Assembly: GCA_041397865.1 (NCBI GenBank)
Contig: JAWKVT010000001.1
Location: forward strand, 744,001 to 808,000
Direction: 5' to 3'
DNA: 64,000 bases
DNA from: TMED27 sp041397865
GTDB taxonomy: Bacteria > Pseudomonadota > Alphaproteobacteria > Micavibrionales > Micavibrionaceae
Below the pieces are notes generated by a model, which ran no database searches, was not told where the DNA came from, and saw only the letters and a list, made by a program, of their open reading frames with translations. This document shows positions 25,426 through 34,409 of this stretch, in pieces; the first letter of the stretch is position 1; each line of letters starts with the position of its first letter. Made by a program: the position numbers and the translations under genes.

Positions 25426-27099
25426 ATGAGAGACAAACAAATGACGCAGCAACGCAGTGAACAAGAAAATCGGAGCAATGAATGGTGGCGCGGCGCATGC
25501 CTTTACCAGATCTACCCCCGTTCCTTCCTTGACACCAACGGCGACGGCATTGGTGACCTGCCGGGCATTACCGAAAAACTCGATTACGTTGCCGCCCTCG
25601 GCGTCGACGGCATCTGGATTTCCCCGTTATTCACCTCCCCCATGAAAGATTTCGGCTATGACGTATCAAATTACCGCGACATAGACCCGATGTTCGGCAA
25701 TCTCGAGAATTTCAAAACCCTGCTCGCCCGCGCCCACGTCCTCGGCCTTAAAATCATCATCGACCTTGTCCTCTCCCACACCTCCAATCGGCACCCATGG
25801 TTCAACGAAAAACCGGAATACTATGTCTGGGCCGACCCGAAACCCGATATGTTCGGCGCGCGCGTCCCGCCCAACAATTGGGTCTCCGTGTTCGGCGGCA
25901 GCGCGTGGGAATGGCACGAAGGCCGCCAGCAATATTACCTCCACAATTTCCTCAAAGAACAACCCGACCTCAACTTCCACAATCCAGACGTCCAAAACGA
26001 AGCCCTGGACATCGCCAAATTCTGGCTCGATCTCGGCGTAGACGGCTTCCGCCTCGATGTCATAAACTTCCTCTTTCACGACCGCGAACTGCGCGACAAC
26101 CCTCCGCGCGATGAAAGCCTCGGCGCGGCCACACAATTCGAAGGCGACGACCCCTATTCGGCCCAAGCTCATATCTATGATAAATCCCGTCCCGAAAATC
26201 TGGAATTCATAAAAAAACTCCGCGCGCTCATGGATCAATACGACAGCCGCTTCACCATCGGCGAAATCGGCGACGACCACCCTTACGAACGCAGCGCGCA
26301 ATACAGCGCCTCCGGCTTACTGAACACCTGTTACAACACACACATGATGAGCGGCCAGCACAAACCGCTCACAACCGACCTTATTCGCACCCCTGTCGAA
26401 ACAGCCTTAAAACACGGCGGCTGGCCGTCATGGGCCTTTTCCAATCACGATGTTGTCCGCGCCGCCTCGCGCTGGCACGCCCCTAAAGACAAAGGCGGCG
26501 ACGGCTTCACCCACAACCCCGCCCTCTCAAAAATGCTCATCGCCCTTTTGGGCTGCCTCTACGGCACAGCATTCCTATATCAAGGTGAAGAACTCGGCCT
26601 CCCCGAAGCAAAGCTGAAATTCGAAGACCTCCAAGACCCGTGGGGCAAGCACCTCTGGCCTGAGTGGCAAGGGCGCGACGGCTGCCGCACGCCTATGCCG
26701 TGGACCGAAACACCACCATCAAAAAGCTGGCTCCCCACGCCCGAAACGCACAGCACCTTGAGCGTAGCCGTTCAGGAAAACGACCCCGCATCCACGCTCA
26801 ACTTCACCCGAGACTTCATAAACTGGCGCAAAAACAGGCCCGCCCTGAAAACCGGAACCATCCATTTTCACGAAACCGCAAGTGACATGCTCATCTTTGA
26901 ACGCCGCCACAGAACACAAAACGAAACGCAAAACGAAACGCAAAACTTCTTATGCGCCTTCAATCTCACAGACACCGAAAACCCACTACCCCCAATGCTT
27001 CCGCATTGCGAAACAACCGCCTTCCCGCAAAGCGATAAACCGCCCGCGCAAACGCTTCCCCCTTATGCATTCTGGATTTCTGAAATAAAACGCCCGTAA
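25426..27099 (+). CDS. GH13 alpha-glucosidase (oligo-1,6-glucosidase-like)
   Basis: 557 residues, cytosolic (no signal). The four GH13 regions are present: DLVLSHTSNRHPWF, GVDGFRLDVINF with the nucleophile Asp, FTIGEIGDD with the acid Glu, and WAFSNHDVVRA with the transition-state Asp. The opening GACLYQIYPRSFLDTNGDGI is typical of alpha-glucosidase, trehalose synthase and isomaltulose-synthase relatives. It should split alpha-glucosidic bonds of maltose, isomaltose or short dextrins. Two starts are possible: 25426, whose ribosome site lies in the dispersed repeat, or 25441 after GAGAG. Confidence 0.93.
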   Translation: MRDKQMTQQRSEQENRSNEWWRGACLYQIYPRSFLDTNGDGIGDLPGITEKLDYVAALGVDGIWISPLFTSPMKDFGYDVSNYRDIDPMFGNLENFKTLLARAHVLGLKIIIDLVLSHTSNRHPWFNEKPEYYVWADPKPDMFGARVPPNNWVSVFGGSAWEWHEGRQQYYLHNFLKEQPDLNFHNPDVQNEALDIAKFWLDLGVDGFRLDVINFLFHDRELRDNPPRDESLGAATQFEGDDPYSAQAHIYDKSRPENLEFIKKLRALMDQYDSRFTIGEIGDDHPYERSAQYSASGLLNTCYNTHMMSGQHKPLTTDLIRTPVETALKHGGWPSWAFSNHDVVRAASRWHAPKDKGGDGFTHNPALSKMLIALLGCLYGTAFLYQGEELGLPEAKLKFEDLQDPWGKHLWPEWQGRDGCRTPMPWTETPPSKSWLPTPETHSTLSVAVQENDPASTLNFTRDFINWRKNRPALKTGTIHFHETASDMLIFERRHRTQNETQNETQNFLCAFNLTDTENPLPPMLPHCETTAFPQSDKPPAQTLPPYAFWISEIKRP

Positions 27100-27106
27100 A
27101 AAATGC

Positions 27107-27976
27107 CTATTTCTTTTTGGATTTTTTCCCCGGCGATTTCACGGGCTTCGCTTCCCGCCCGTCTTTCACATCACTCTTTTCATCCGGCTTATCACCCTCT
27201 TCCGGCGCATCAACTTCAACCCCATCCACCTGAGAAACCGCAGCACCATCCTCATCTTCCAACTCAAAAGTGCGCGAAACCTCCAAAGCCTCATCATCCA
27301 GAACCAGCCCGGCCTCCTGACTAACCGAACGCACCGTCTCGGCTTTCAGTGTTCTGAACTCCCCCTCTTTCAGCTCAAGCGCATCCGCCGCCTTAATCAG
27401 CAGCTTCGTCAGTTTCTCCAAATACTCCTGCGAGGCAATCGGATTCGGCGTATCAACCCGCAGCAACATCCGCTCATTGCGAAAAATAAAAACAGCCCAT
27501 AAATGCTTTATGCGCATCAGCTTAACCAGCGCATCGACACGCTCGCCGTTCAGATACGTCTCCAAAACCGCGCGGTTCGACCCCGCCGCGATATACGCTT
27601 CATCCCACTCTTTATGCTCAGGCCGGATCTCGGCCTTAAACCCAAGCTCTTTCACCAGACGCACCATCCCCCCGCTGGCCACGGCCCCCTCAATCGGCAT
27701 CACACCGTTTAAACTCACCTCAACCGCCGTAAGCTTGCGAAGCCCGCGCATATCCGCCGTATAATGCTCTCCGGTAAAAAAACTCAGCTTGTAAGGCCCG
27801 AAACTCCCGTCCATTTCCGCGCTTTCCATGATGGATTTTTTCTTGAAGCGCAGCTTGTGTTTCGCGGCAAAAGCCTTCCACACCCTTTTTTGCTGCTGCA
27901 AAACATACAAAGACCACCCCAAAAACCCGAGAAGGGATACGGAAATAAGAACCCAGAAAATCAGCCAGATGGACAA
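27107..27976 (-). CDS. Membrane-anchored protein, unknown function
   Basis: 289 residues. It begins with TTG (27976) eight bases after GGGAG; no better start is in frame. One N-terminal membrane helix (IFWVLISVSLLGFLGWSLYVL) is followed by a cytosolic domain of about 200 residues with mixed strands and helices, then a disordered tail rich in Asp, Glu and finally Lys (ending KSKKK). The family is not recognised. It converges on the alpha-glucosidase gene with a gap of seven bases. Confidence 0.7.
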   Translation of the reverse strand: MSIWLIFWVLISVSLLGFLGWSLYVLQQQKRVWKAFAAKHKLRFKKKSIMESAEMDGSFGPYKLSFFTGEHYTADMRGLRKLTAVEVSLNGVMPIEGAVASGGMVRLVKELGFKAEIRPEHKEWDEAYIAAGSNRAVLETYLNGERVDALVKLMRIKHLWAVFIFRNERMLLRVDTPNPIASQEYLEKLTKLLIKAADALELKEGEFRTLKAETVRSVSQEAGLVLDDEALEVSRTFELEDEDGAAVSQVDGVEVDAPEEGDKPDEKSDVKDGREAKPVKSPGKKSKKK

Positions 27977-28083
27977 TGCAAAACACTCCCGGAAAGCAGC
28001 AATAAAGCCAGCCTGCTAAGCTTAATCAAACAAAAAGCATTTGGCCAGTGGCCCGGCAAAGATATAAACGAAAAACCCCATAC

Positions 28084-28296
28084 TCAAAACTCACGGCTCC
28101 GCCCCTCTTCACCGGCGGCCTGCCCCAGAACCTCTAAATCCTGGCTCAACCCCTTCAGTAAAAACGCGATCATATCGCGCTGCTCGGTTAAATCCGTTAT
28201 GTTATCGGTGTCAAAATGGCTGGCCGCGCAGAGCTGCGCAACATACATGCGGCAACGCTCAAGTGCCAGCCTGTGATAAAGCTGAGATGCTGTCAT
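28084..28296 (-). CDS. Small helical protein
   Basis: 70 residues from the ATG at 28296. All-helical, soluble, with two cysteines (RLALERCRMYVAQLCAASHF). It is divergent from the XRE regulator gene and shares its control region, so it may belong to that regulator's target set. The family is not recognised. Confidence 0.5.
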   Translation of the reverse strand: MTASQLYHRLALERCRMYVAQLCAASHFDTDNITDLTEQRDMIAFLLKGLSQDLEVLGQAAGEEGRSREF

Positions 28297-28321
28297 TTCC
28301 AAATCCCCTAATGTTTAAAAA

Positions 28322-28337
28322 TACAACTTTAGTTGTA
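28322..28337. promoter_or_regulatory. Palindromic operator candidate between divergent genes
   Basis: TACAACTTTAGTTGTA is a perfect 7-2-7 dyad in an AT-rich 138-base divergent control region. It is a good candidate binding site for the adjacent helix-turn-helix regulator. Confidence 0.45.
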
Positions 28338-28434
28338 ATTTATTAAAAAAATATAAATCGCACAAGTTTTTTTACAATTACATTTGACTTTTTTACCCTG
28401 CCCGCTACCCTGAAACATAAAAAAGGATCGCAAT

Positions 28435-29112
28435 ATGCTGACAATTGAGCAATGCAGGGGCGCTCGCGGGCTTTTAGGCTGGACACAACAAGATCTGGCC
28501 GACGCCTCAGGGTTGTCAAAAACAGCCATAAACAACTTCGAAAAAGGCCATTCCGACATAAAAGCCGAATCCTTGCGCGCCATCCGCATGGCATTTGAAA
28601 GCGTCGAAATAGAGTTTCTGGAACAAGACGGCCTGCGAAAACGCTCTGAAAACATCCGCATCCTCAAAGGCCCTTCGGGCATGAGCGAGCTCCTCGACGA
28701 TATCGCCCGCACAAACCTCACCGCAGGCAGCGAAATCCTGATTAACAATGTCGACAACACCCTATCAAGCCAGATTTCAACACAAAGACTGTTCGAACAC
28801 ATAGAAATGCTCAAGACCGGTCATATCCGCCAGCGTGTCCTTTGCCCCCAAGACACAAAAAACGTGTTAAGCCCGAACGACGAATGCCGCTGGATATCAA
28901 GAGAAGATATGGGCGGTAGGCTCGCCTCCTTTATCTACGCCAACAAAGTCGCTTTCCAGCTTTGGGACCGCTCAATGATTATCATCATCAACAGCCCCGA
29001 AGCCCGCCTGTCCGAAACCAGACGCTTTGAAATGCTCTGGAGCAGCGCCGCAAAAACGCAAACCGGCGAAAAGAAAGAAAAAAATCCGGCAGAAAAACAA
29101 AACCGCATATAA
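28435..29112 (+). CDS. XRE-family transcriptional regulator
   Basis: 225 residues. Residues about 5-60 are a Cro/C1-type helix-turn-helix (GLLGWTQQDLADASGLSKTA, then FEKGHSDIKAESLRAIRMAF). The C-terminal 150 residues form a second domain (sensor or oligomerisation) with the segment DRSMIIIINSPEARLSETRR; it resembles no domain I can name. The last 20 residues are charged and probably disordered. A strong terminator follows (29130-29158). It probably controls itself and the divergent small gene. Confidence 0.85.
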   Translation: MLTIEQCRGARGLLGWTQQDLADASGLSKTAINNFEKGHSDIKAESLRAIRMAFESVEIEFLEQDGLRKRSENIRILKGPSGMSELLDDIARTNLTAGSEILINNVDNTLSSQISTQRLFEHIEMLKTGHIRQRVLCPQDTKNVLSPNDECRWISREDMGGRLASFIYANKVAFQLWDRSMIIIINSPEARLSETRRFEMLWSSAAKTQTGEKKEKNPAEKQNRI

Positions 29113-29129
29113 ACCCCCGGCACAAAAAA

Positions 29130-29158
29130 CGGGCCCGTATACCGGGCCCGAATTTTTT
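29130..29158 (+). terminator. Rho-independent terminator after the XRE gene
   Basis: CGGGCCCG-TATA-CCGGGCCCG hairpin followed by AATTTTTT. It ends the XRE transcript before the convergent coiled-coil gene and could serve both sides. Confidence 0.8.
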
Positions 29159-29176
29159 AAGCTTTACGGGGGGAGC

Positions 29177-29824
29177 TTAATGATAGTGGACTTCTTCCTG
29201 ATCTGATCCACTTTGATATGCGAAATGCTGAAGATTTTTCGGCATAGTCAAATGCAGTTCCTTCGCAGAAACAGGCATAGACGCCATATCCTGCTGAACC
29301 TGAATCTTCGTGGCCAGCGCACCAACCTGTGAAAGCAGGTCCTCAGCGTGCGCAACAAGCGCTTCAGCCTTGCCGGTACTGATTAAATCATTCTCAGCCG
29401 ACTTTTCCAGCTTCTCAGCCACAATTTCTTCATGCTCAGCGCTCAACTCAACCTTCTTCTCAAGCTTATGCAAGGCATCGCTAAAGAACCCGGTCTGGCT
29501 GTCAACAACACCAACCTTCTTCTCAAGGCTTGCAACCGTGTCACTGAAAATATTGGCCTGTTCGCCGACATTTGTAACCTTGGCATCAAGCGCATTGATA
29601 GAAGCGCTGAATTTATTAGTTTGCTGATCTACAATATCGACTTTTTCCTCCAGCTTGTGAATAGCATCGCTGAAAAACCCGGTTTGTTTGCGAACAACTT
29701 CAAATCCGTTCCGCAGGCGTTCAAATCCCGCCCCCAGAACCAAAGACGTTCCCACGGCAGCCACCGCAGAAAACACAGCCATCATTAAGGAGACAGCCAC
29801 AATGGTTTCGACATCTAATGTCAT
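29177..29824 (-). CDS. Single-span membrane protein with 21-residue coiled-coil repeats
   Basis: 215 residues. One N-terminal membrane helix (VSLMMAVFSAVAAVGTSLVL) is followed by four repeats of exactly 21 residues (three heptads each), each starting QTGFFSD / QTNKFSA / QANIFSD / QTGFFSD, so a long trimeric or dimeric coiled coil is expected. A further helical region and a short tail ending in HYH follow. The layout recalls adhesin stalks or envelope tethers, but with an N-terminal anchor. Function unknown. Confidence 0.75.
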   Translation of the reverse strand: MTLDVETIVAVSLMMAVFSAVAAVGTSLVLGAGFERLRNGFEVVRKQTGFFSDAIHKLEEKVDIVDQQTNKFSASINALDAKVTNVGEQANIFSDTVASLEKKVGVVDSQTGFFSDALHKLEKKVELSAEHEEIVAEKLEKSAENDLISTGKAEALVAHAEDLLSQVGALATKIQVQQDMASMPVSAKELHLTMPKNLQHFAYQSGSDQEEVHYH

Positions 29825-30119
29825 AGGTCCACCCTTTCTTTCTTATGTACAACTTGGTTTAAAACTGATGATCCTTAAAATGAAACTTTACCCAGATCCT
29901 CCAGCCATTTACGCCAATGTGAAAAAATCACATTTGATTTATGAAGACACCGTGAACGCATCTTTATATTCTTATGTTAATACGAAAGGCTTTAAAGCTT
30001 GGTTAGTTTTGAGCGCAATCAATCTCAAAACTGTTTCAATTTTTAGCTATTCATGAACACCGAAAACGACAAAAAAAATGCCGCCGCACCACCCGCGCAA
30101 AACAAAGGATCAAAAAAGC

Positions 30120-30626
30120 TCAAACGATAGCGCAGTCCCGACACCGGACCAGCTCTTTCTGCCACCTTTCCGGCGCGCTATCTCCAAATTTTTTTTCAAT
30201 ACGAGCCGCAACATCTAAAGCATGCGCCTCTAATTCATCTATATCCGAAGAAACATATGATACAACCTTTCGAACACCTTCATCCATAATACCGTAAAGA
30301 GACATTTCAAAACGACGACGCTCACCCTGATCCCGCGCCATATCCTTAACCTCCGCAAACAAACGCTTTACAGGGGCAGACACGTCGGACAAATCGGAAA
30401 TAAATTTAACATTTTGATAGACAGGAAAAGTATCAAGGCCATAACCTTCCGGCATCTCCCTAAACCAAAACGCCACCCCTCCCTCTTCCAAAATTCTTTT
30501 TTTAATCGCAAGAACCGTCTCAACCTCTGCATGTTCCGCATCGGATATCTGCGCCATGGCACAGCCTGAAAAAGGCAGCGCCGCCGCAGCACCAAGAATC
30601 AGTTTTAATGCTCCACGTCTATCCAT
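30120..30626 (-). CDS. Lipoprotein of unknown function
   Basis: 168 residues from the ATG at 30626. The signal MDRRGALKLILGAAAALPFSGC ends in a lipobox cysteine (FSGC); the RRxxLK start also looks Tat-like. The mature protein is helical and charged, with two cysteines near the end (VRCRDCAIV). The family is not recognised. Upstream on the left, 29825-30119 holds no gene I trust. Confidence 0.65.
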   Translation of the reverse strand: MDRRGALKLILGAAAALPFSGCAMAQISDAEHAEVETVLAIKKRILEEGGVAFWFREMPEGYGLDTFPVYQNVKFISDLSDVSAPVKRLFAEVKDMARDQGERRRFEMSLYGIMDEGVRKVVSYVSSDIDELEAHALDVAARIEKKFGDSAPERWQKELVRCRDCAIV

Positions 30627-30680
30627 GACCACAAACCATAAATAAACATTATGAAAACATCAAGGTTTTTTTAAGGAAAA

Positions 30681-31001
30681 CTACTTCGTCTGCTGCTCGC
30701 GGAAAATCTCATCCGCATCCTGCGCGGGCGGCTCAGGGATATCTTCAATAATCTGCTTTGTCTCCGCCAACGGAGCAGGGTCCGGCGCAAGCTGAGGCTG
30801 AGGCTCCGAACGCGGTGTAACAGGCTGCAAATTCATCTCTTTTTCCGGCAGCATCTTCGCCAGAACATAAGCATAACCGCTCCCCGCTGTGCGCTGATTA
30901 CCATACGGAAACACCGTATCGGTCCTGACAAGCTCATACCCCTCCCCACAAGCACCAAGCAAAAGAGGAGAAGCCAAAAGCAAAGCGCGCGCCATTTTCA
31001 T
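30681..31001 (-). CDS. Small lipoprotein with proline-rich tail
   Basis: 106 residues from the ATG at 31001, served by GGGA. Signal MKMARALLLASPLLLGAC ends in a perfect lipobox. After GEGYELVRTD the protein becomes proline-, glutamate- and alanine-rich (PEPQPQLAPDPAPLA-like) and should be extended. Probably an outer-membrane or inner-membrane envelope lipoprotein; no family recognised. Confidence 0.7.
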   Translation of the reverse strand: MKMARALLLASPLLLGACGEGYELVRTDTVFPYGNQRTAGSGYAYVLAKMLPEKEMNLQPVTPRSEPQPQLAPDPAPLAETKQIIEDIPEPPAQDADEIFREQQTK

Positions 31002-31155
31002 CACATAAATCCCGTCAAAAAAGTTAAATATGAAACAACAAGGGAACGCAGAAAGAGACGAATGCAAAACACATTCGTCTCCAATATAGCGCGAATCACA
31101 CTTATCCACAATGCTCTTGTGTATAGTTTGTGCAAAACTTTAGATGAAAGTGCGC

Positions 31156-31686
31156 CTAGGAACGGTACAAAACAAACCGCCCCAACGGATGCCCGGCGCG
31201 CAAAGACGGATAGTCAAAACCCCCCTTCTCATCGCGCTTCATCCCGATTTTCTCCATCAGATGGATCGAACGCGCATTATCATGCACCGTAAAAGAAACG
31301 ATCTCCTTAAGCTTTAACTTTTTCAACCCATGCTCAAGCGCCGCTCTGGCTGCCTCACTCCCGTATCCCTTGCCCCAGAATTCATAATCCAGCCGCCAGG
31401 CAAGCTCCGTCGCAGGCGTAAAATCCGCCTTAAACTCAACATTATTCAACCCGACAAATCCGGCAAACTGCCCGGTTTCTTTAAGTTCAACAGCATAAAG
31501 TCCGTAACCGCAGCGATCAAAATGCTCCTGAAAACGATCAACCAGCTTATTACTCGCCGCCTCGTCAAGCGAACGCGGCAAATACTCCATAACGATCGGA
31601 TCGCCGTTCATCCGCGCAAACGGCGCCCGGTCCTCATCCTTCCATTCACGAAATATCAAACGCTCTGTTTCTATATGCACTGTCAT
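31156..31686 (-). CDS. GNAT acetyltransferase (RimJ/RimL type)
   Basis: 176 residues from the ATG at 31686. It opens with HIETERLIFREWKDEDRAPF, the typical start of RimJ/RimL/GNAT_3 acetyltransferases. The acetyl-CoA loop is in EFWGKGYGSEAARAALEHGL (G-x-G-x-G/A), and VHDNARSIHLMEKIGMKR is the conserved last element. It transfers acetyl from acetyl-CoA to an amine; the substrate is not known. Confidence 0.93.
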   Translation of the reverse strand: MTVHIETERLIFREWKDEDRAPFARMNGDPIVMEYLPRSLDEAASNKLVDRFQEHFDRCGYGLYAVELKETGQFAGFVGLNNVEFKADFTPATELAWRLDYEFWGKGYGSEAARAALEHGLKKLKLKEIVSFTVHDNARSIHLMEKIGMKRDEKGGFDYPSLRAGHPLGRFVLYRS

Positions 31687-31832
31687 GGATGTAAAGCTAT
31701 CCCCATCCCCGCCCGGCGCACAAGTGCCAAATCCCTTTTGCCCCCAACACATTGGGAAAACACGCAAACAAAAAACCGCCCTTGCTTTCAAACCCGCTTA
31801 ATGAGAAAATCCCTACAGGGGAACATGAAAGC

Positions 31833-32567
31833 ATGAAATATCTTTGCGCGCTTGCCTGCGCCGTTATCATAGCATCACCATTTGCATCGGCCTCCGCCAA
31901 CGACACGCCGCCACCGCAACATAAACCGCCGCACAAAAACATAACCGCCGACCCGGAGGCTTTGAGCGAGGCAAAATTCCTGCTGGAACAAATCAGCCTT
32001 GAACTCCAGAAGGCTCCACCACCGCCATCTCCAGCGCATAACAACACGCGCCACGCAACCCGGCAGCCCCCCCCCTCCCCTACAACCTCACCCGCCCCTG
32101 CCCCTGTAAACACACAGCCCGAACAACCACCCAAAGCATTGCTGATTAGCCGCGAAGGCGATATCGACATGAGCTGCGGTCCGCTCTCCCACGAAGCCTT
32201 GCGCATGCGCGACATCATATATAAGACGCAGGAAGTCAAAGACCGCGCAAAAATGCAAAACCACGGCATTGCCGCCGCCGGAGCCATCGGTTCCTTCCTG
32301 ATCGGCTCCGTCACCGGCGGCGTCGGTCTGGCTGTCGGCGGGTTTTTATTGGACCAAAACCTCGATAAAATCGAAGAAGACGCCGACAACATACAAGACA
32401 TTGCCGCCCAGCGCCGCACCCTCATGATGGGCATCTATAACGCCAAAGGCTGCGAAGGACCGCTCGAACACGCCATGCAAAACCCGGAAATCTTCGACCC
32501 GCTCGCAAAAATCGCCGCAATCGCCCCCGCTCACGGCGAAGAAGAAACCGGCCGTTACAACGATTAA
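31833..32567 (+). CDS. Secreted proline-rich protein with glycine-rich hydrophobic segment
   Basis: 244 residues from the ATG at 31833. Signal peptide (CALACAVIIASPFASASA), then a long proline-rich linker (about 25-105). It is followed by a helical domain with two Cys and a hydrophobic Gly-rich stretch (AGAIGSFLIGSVTGGVGLAV) that may cross a membrane. It is probably envelope-associated. The family is not recognised. Confidence 0.7.
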   Translation: MKYLCALACAVIIASPFASASANDTPPPQHKPPHKNITADPEALSEAKFLLEQISLELQKAPPPPSPAHNNTRHATRQPPPSPTTSPAPAPVNTQPEQPPKALLISREGDIDMSCGPLSHEALRMRDIIYKTQEVKDRAKMQNHGIAAAGAIGSFLIGSVTGGVGLAVGGFLLDQNLDKIEEDADNIQDIAAQRRTLMMGIYNAKGCEGPLEHAMQNPEIFDPLAKIAAIAPAHGEEETGRYND

Positions 32568-32688
32568 AAACCGCCATTATAGTCGTTTCAGTTAAGAATA
32601 GGACAGGAAGCGAGAATGACTATACAACCCACACTTGAACTTTTTAATATTCCCATATAAGATAGCCCCCTACTTAAAAAGGAGATAG

Positions 32689-33054
32689 ATGATGAACAGG
32701 AGCTTCCTTATTGTTTCATGCGCACTTGCGCTCACCACCCCCCAAACCGTAAACGCCCAGGGGCTGTTTGATAAAATCGACCGCATCGTTTCAGACGTTG
32801 AATCTTCCATAAACCGCACAGAGCGGACAATCGACCGCGCAGAAGGCACCGCCTCGCGCCTGAATGATAAAATCCCTCAGGCCGGAGCAGAAGAAGCCCC
32901 GGCGCAAAACGCAGGAATATCCGCCGAAGAGCAGCGCATTCTGGACCGGGCAAGACAAATCGAAGAAGAACGCACCCTCCGCGAAGCCGAGCAAATCAGG
33001 CAGCGCAGCGCAGCACGCAACAATGCTGTTCGCTCACGCGAATACCGCAGATAA
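32689..33054 (+). CDS. Small periplasmic helical protein
   Basis: 121 residues behind an AAGGAG site; starts at 32689 or 32692. Signal peptide (SFLIVSCALALTTPQTVNAQ). The mature protein is a charged helix rich in Arg and Glu (about 95 residues), probably coiled coil. No family recognised. A hairpin follows directly. Confidence 0.65.
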   Translation: MMNRSFLIVSCALALTTPQTVNAQGLFDKIDRIVSDVESSINRTERTIDRAEGTASRLNDKIPQAGAEEAPAQNAGISAEEQRILDRARQIEEERTLREAEQIRQRSAARNNAVRSREYRR

Positions 33055-33056
33055 AA

Positions 33057-33088
33057 ACAAGGTAGCGGTAAAGCAAAACCGCTACCTT
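33057..33088 (-). terminator. Terminator of the PepSY-like gene
   Basis: AAGGTAGCGGT / ACCGCTACCTT stem (33059-33069 with 33078-33088). On the minus strand it is followed by GTTTTTATC, so it mainly ends the gene stopping at 33082, whose stop codon lies in the stem. Confidence 0.75.
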
Positions 33089-33675
33089 AAACCCTTGGGC
33101 AGATATCCCGGCGCGGCCTTTGCCTGAAAATCATCACTTTCGCGGCTGGCCAGAACTTTCCCGGTCCGCGAATCGACAAGCACTTCGTGAAACCCCTCTT
33201 CCGTTTTAAACACAACGGCAAAAACATCCTGCCCCTCAAACACAGAACGAAAAACCTCAACATCGCTGGACGGCGGTGCATACCGCAGCGCGATAGAAAC
33301 CGCCCTGCCCCGCGTAATCACCGCACCCGATTGAATATCACGCTGAATCGGAAGCGGCGGCGGCTTGATAATTTCCGGCGCAGGTGCAGGCGCAGGCAAG
33401 GTCGCTTTCTGAACAGGCTTGCGCGAGACCGACTTTTTTTCTGGCTTCTTTTCCGGTTTATGCGTTGCTTTTTTGACAGTCGCTTTCGGCGCAGGCGAAG
33501 CCTCAGGAACCGGCTCAGAAACCGCATCCTCCACCGGTTCGGCAGGCTGCTGCTGGCGCAAATCAATAACGTCAACAGACCCGTCATCATGAATAATCTT
33601 AATCACGCCCTGATCCTCTCCCGCAACCGCAGGAAACGACAAACACACCACAAAAATAAAAAGCAGTAACCTCAT
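33082..33675 (-). CDS. Secreted PepSY-like protein with Lys/Pro linker
   Basis: 197 residues from the ATG at 33675. Signal peptide (LLLFIFVVCLSFPAVAG), a short strand region (GVIKIIHDDGSVDVIDLRQQ), a long Lys/Pro/Ala linker (about 55-110), and a C-terminal PepSY-type domain ending in HEVLVDSRTGKVLASRE. PepSY domains are small inhibitory or binding modules outside the cell. It follows another PepSY-like gene by 73 bases with related sequence (VLVDARSGEVI), so the two form a pair. Confidence 0.75.
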   Translation of the reverse strand: MRLLLFIFVVCLSFPAVAGEDQGVIKIIHDDGSVDVIDLRQQQPAEPVEDAVSEPVPEASPAPKATVKKATHKPEKKPEKKSVSRKPVQKATLPAPAPAPEIIKPPPLPIQRDIQSGAVITRGRAVSIALRYAPPSSDVEVFRSVFEGQDVFAVVFKTEEGFHEVLVDSRTGKVLASRESDDFQAKAAPGYLPKGLR

Positions 33676-33748
33676 ACCCCGATTATAAGAAAATGAAACC
33701 GCCCCCGCCAGTTCCTTTTTTAACGGTCCTGCCGGAAGTCCACCGGCT

Positions 33749-34297
33749 TTATTTCGGCGCATTCCCCTGAATATCAATCACCTCGCCGCTGCGCGCATCA
33801 ACAAGCACCGTATACAGATGCCCGGCCCTTTTCGGTTCAAAAACATACGCAAGGCCCCGCTCATGCACAATCAACTTGCCATCCCTCATAAAAGGCGGCC
33901 TCTTGCCCGGCGTGTTTTCAATCACAAAAGATTTAACCGTCTCCCGCGCTGCCTCCATGGAAACAATCTCAAAAGGAATATTTTTGGGACGTTCCGCAAT
34001 ACTTTCAACCGCAATCCCGGCAATTTCACCCGTTTGCGAATGCACCGGCACCTCGTAAAGCGAGCCGTCTTCCACGCCGATAATAAAGCTGTAATACATA
34101 TCCTGCCCGGCATATTTCTCACTCACCTGCACAACCTGCCCCGGCACAGCCTCCAGCGCAATAACCTGCGCTTTTTCGGGCGTCAAAAGCTCATGCAACT
34201 CAACCGCAGGAGCCGAAGCCCCCTGCGCAAAACCGGGAGAAGAAACAAAAGGCGAAACCGCCCCCGCCAGAAAAACCGCCAAAACAAAATACCGCAT
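33749..34297 (-). CDS. Secreted two-unit PepSY-like protein
   Basis: 182 residues from the ATG at 34297. Signal peptide (FVLAVFLAGAVSPFVSSPGFAQ). Two PepSY-type units follow: LTPEKAQVIALEAVPGQVVQ with YEVPVHSQTGEIAGI, then MEAARETVKSFVIENTPGKR with YTVLVDARSGEVIDI. It should be periplasmic. Together with its downstream neighbour it may form a small regulatory or metal-handling unit; this is inference. Confidence 0.78.
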   Translation of the reverse strand: MRYFVLAVFLAGAVSPFVSSPGFAQGASAPAVELHELLTPEKAQVIALEAVPGQVVQVSEKYAGQDMYYSFIIGVEDGSLYEVPVHSQTGEIAGIAVESIAERPKNIPFEIVSMEAARETVKSFVIENTPGKRPPFMRDGKLIVHERGLAYVFEPKRAGHLYTVLVDARSGEVIDIQGNAPK

Positions 34298-34409
34298 GCA
34301 AAACCCTCCGTAACATAAACGTGTGAACAAAGCTCCTGAAAGGATTATACCACAGCCGCCCACAACAATCCCACTCTCACTTACAATATAGGAATTTATT
34401 CACAGAGTG

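Noticed and set aside
30053..30130. 25-codon open frame starting MNTENDKKNAAAPP
   Set aside because: No ribosome site before the ATG, and it overlaps the end of the convergent lipoprotein gene; could be chance.
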